DNA of 64,000 nt from an uncultured Poribacteria bacterium. Lineage in GTDB: Bacteria; Poribacteria; WGA-4E; PCPOR2b. The stretch lies in the NCBI GenBank assembly GCA_958296125.1, contig OY282444.1, forward strand, positions 2,351,940 to 2,415,939, read 5' to 3'. Numbering within the stretch: position 1 is the first letter of the stretch; every line of letters starts with the position of its first letter. This document shows positions 62,363 through 64,000 of this stretch, in pieces. Both the position numbers and the translations under genes were made by a program. The notes under the pieces were generated by a model, which saw only the letters and a program-made list of their open reading frames with translations, was not told the DNA's origin and ran no database searches.

Positions 62363-63039
62363 CCTATCTTCTCATCTCTCTCAATCAATCCATCCCGAAT
62401 GTGGAGGATGCGTCGGGCATGTGCTGCGATTTCGGGTTCGTGTGTGACCATGATAATCGTGTTCCCCGCTTCGTTTAATTGGTCAAAAATCATCATGATT
62501 TCGCCGCCAGAACGGGTATCTAGATTTCCCGTCGGCTCATCGGCAAAGATCATTGACGGGTTATTTACAAGTGCCCGTGCAATCGCTACGCGCTGGATTT
62601 GGCCCCCCGACATTTCATTCGACTTATGATGAACGCGATCTGCGAGTCCAACGGATTCCAACGCTTCAAACGCTCTACGTCGCCTCTCCTTGCGCCCCAG
62701 CCCGCTGTAGATGAGCGGCAATTCGACATTGTGCAACGCGGTGGTGCGTTGCAAAAGGTTGAATGACTGAAAGACAAAACCGACCTTCCGATTGCGAATC
62801 TCAGCGAGGCGGTTATCGGACAGTTGGCCCACCTCTTCCTCTTCGAGGTAGTATTCTCCTTCTGTCGGCTTTGCCAGACAGCCGAGGATGTCCATCATTG
62901 TGGATTTCCCTGAACCAGAAGGGCCCACAATGGCAATAAACTCGCCGCTTTCGACGGTGAATGAGACCCCCCTCAGCGCATGGACCTTTACATCCCCCAT
63001 TTCATATACTTTTGTTAGGCTACGAACATCAATTAGCAT
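62359..63039 (-). CDS. ABC transporter ATP-binding protein (MacB/LolD-type)
   Basis: A 226-residue ATPase with Walker A GPSGSGKST, Q-loop SFNLLQRTT, signature MSGGQIQRVAIARAL, Walker B MIFADEPTGNLD and an H-loop MVTHEPEIA. It belongs to the MacB/LolD branch that powers tripartite efflux or lipoprotein release. GAGAGG precedes the ATG. It follows the membrane-fusion gene by 10 bp. The permease gene is not in the window, so it may lie upstream or be encoded elsewhere. Confidence 0.94.
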   Translation of the reverse strand: MLIDVRSLTKVYEMGDVKVHALRGVSFTVESGEFIAIVGPSGSGKSTMMDILGCLAKPTEGEYYLEEEEVGQLSDNRLAEIRNRKVGFVFQSFNLLQRTTALHNVELPLIYSGLGRKERRRRAFEALESVGLADRVHHKSNEMSGGQIQRVAIARALVNNPSMIFADEPTGNLDTRSGGEIMMIFDQLNEAGNTIIMVTHEPEIAAHARRILHIRDGLIERDEKIG

Positions 63040-63049
63040 TGTTACCTCT

Positions 63050-64000
63050 CTATTTATTATTTAGACCTATTTTTGTGAGTTGTTGCATGGAGGGCACAAA
63101 CACACGGTCGCCCTCTACAAGACCGCTAATCAACTCAAAATGGGTGTTATTTCGCTGCCCGACTTCGATACGGGTCCGAGTCCCCTTCTCTCCCTCTTTC
63201 TTGTCCTTTTTCTGTTTCTTCTCAGCATCTGCTTTCGAGACCGCTTTATCGAGCTGAACGAAGTACTTCTTTTCGCTCTCAATTTCAGCTTCAAGCCCTT
63301 CAATCTTATCCGTCTCAGAGAATAAAACGTGCACCTCAGTAGGCCCCGCCCGCAAGCCGCGCGGTGTGCCATCGAGTAAGATTTCGACACTGCCCCGTGC
63401 GCTGTTCGGCGAGATCTTACCAACTTTGCCGGGAAACTTCTTTCCAATCAGGTTCTGTACTTCCACTTTCTGATCAGATTTGAAACGCCCTACCGAACCG
63501 GAGGGCACATTCACCTTGACCGTCAACACCACAGAATCGATCACCGAATCAATGGGAATCTGAAGGACATTGCTGTCCCGCATGACGATGATGTCTACGT
63601 CCGCCGACATGCCGGGCAGCAGTTCGGGAGGCGATCCGACCACTTCAATAATCACCTCGAAAGTAATCGTGCCATCTCCTTGTTGCCCTGCGGCAGGTGT
63701 GTATGCGCTCGGCGCGATTTCACTGACTCTGCCTTCAAAGACTTTATCACGGTAAGCGTCAACGCGAATTTCTACCTTTTGCCCCAGTGCAATCTTGGCG
63801 ATATCAACTTCGTTGATTCGCGTTTTGACAACCATTCTGGAGAGATCCGCGATAGTCAGGATGGCGGCCCCCTGCGAAAACGCGGAGCGGCCAGAGGTGA
63901 CAATTTCGCCCTCCTCAACGTTGAGGCGCGTAACGGTTCCTGACATCGGCGCGACAACGGTTGTCCAAGTGACACGTTCTTCTTGAGCTTTTAGGGTACT
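63050..64000 (-). CDS. Efflux periplasmic adaptor (MacA/HlyD-like), 5' end cut by window
   Basis: A membrane-fusion protein linking an ABC transporter to an outer-membrane channel. Its frame stays open to position 64000, so the N-terminus lies beyond the window; VAPMSGTVTRL is the lipoyl/biotinyl-like motif. The barrel and beta-roll domains follow with KTRINEVDIAKIALGQKVEI and LPGMSADVDI. A Lys/Glu-rich stretch near residues 225-245 (KKQKKDKKEGEKGT) interrupts the C-terminal region. It heads the operon with the ATPase. Confidence 0.9.
   Translation of the reverse strand, partial: STLKAQEERVTWTTVVAPMSGTVTRLNVEEGEIVTSGRSAFSQGAAILTIADLSRMVVKTRINEVDIAKIALGQKVEIRVDAYRDKVFEGRVSEIAPSAYTPAAGQQGDGTITFEVIIEVVGSPPELLPGMSADVDIIVMRDSNVLQIPIDSVIDSVVLTVKVNVPSGSVGRFKSDQKVEVQNLIGKKFPGKVGKISPNSARGSVEILLDGTPRGLRAGPTEVHVLFSETDKIEGLEAEIESEKKYFVQLDKAVSKADAEKKQKKDKKEGEKGTRTRIEVGQRNNTHFELISGLVEGDRVFVPSMQQLTKIGLNNK

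Noticed and set aside
1-64000. CRISPR arrays, rRNA, prophage or replication origin
   Set aside because: No regular spaced repeats, structural RNA sequence, phage structural genes or DnaA-box clusters were noticed by eye.

Overview
The window is about 64 kb of a bacterial chromosome with moderate GC and bacterial Shine-Dalgarno sites. It carries an unusual density of phytanoyl-CoA dioxygenase (PhyH) family genes: eight intact ones and one remnant. With them are a sulfatase, two glycosidase-like beta-propeller proteins, corrinoid methyltransferase genes, a 3-hydroxyacyl-CoA dehydrogenase/enoyl-CoA hydratase fusion and several restriction-modification enzymes. This content is typical of uncultured, often sponge- or marine-associated lineages such as Candidatus Poribacteria. 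That assignment is an inference from gene content, since the window has no rRNA or tRNA gene.

Layout. 1-3.5 kb: a sigma-54 enhancer-binding protein (cut by the window edge), dyad sites, a near-perfect -24/-12 promoter and two tandemly duplicated alpha/beta hydrolases. 3.5-25.7 kb: a catabolic region with a quinone oxidoreductase, PhyH genes, a 2-hydroxyacid dehydrogenase, a serine hydrolase, a beta-propeller protein, a sulfatase, a C45-type acyltransferase, a sodium:solute symporter with a small partner, an MFS transporter, a cyclase-family hydrolase, a GspC-like exported protein, a PhyH-HEAT fusion and a metallo-beta-lactamase-fold hydrolase. Scars of decayed genes lie between them: a PhyH N-terminus, a ThDP enzyme with a large internal deletion, an IS630-type transposase N-terminus, a transporter C-terminus, a frameshifted small ORF and a small ORF with an early stop. 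25.7-33.8 kb: a FadN-like fusion, a type ISP-like restriction-modification enzyme, two NAD-dependent epimerase-like genes and a FadR-type regulator.

34.0-48.1 kb: a one-carbon module running away from the FadR-type regulator. It holds a protein with two CxxxH repeats, an MtaA-like methyltransferase, a corrinoid protein and its iron-sulfur reactivase, then a MetF-MetV fusion, a pterin-dependent methyltransferase, a small 'virulence factor' family protein, an LDH2-family dehydrogenase and a homocysteine methyltransferase-like protein. The likely theme is methyl transfer from an unknown donor through a corrinoid protein to tetrahydrofolate. The module is split at 38.8-42.8 kb by a nuclease-like gene, a PhyH protein whose iron-binding Asp is replaced by Gly (as in SyrB2/WelO5-type halogenases), and a type II restriction-modification pair.

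48.1-64.0 kb: an Eco57I-like restriction-modification protein with an AT-rich recognition half, a membrane-anchored gluzincin peptidase, a zinc-ribbon membrane protein, a PhyH plus beta-propeller pair, prpB and prpC, an NtrC-type response regulator, prepilin peptidase and argB. The window closes with a leftward operon encoding a membrane-fusion protein (cut by the edge), a MacB/LolD-type ATPase and a GHMP kinase-family protein of the beta-RFAP synthase type. I saw no CRISPR array, rRNA or tRNA.
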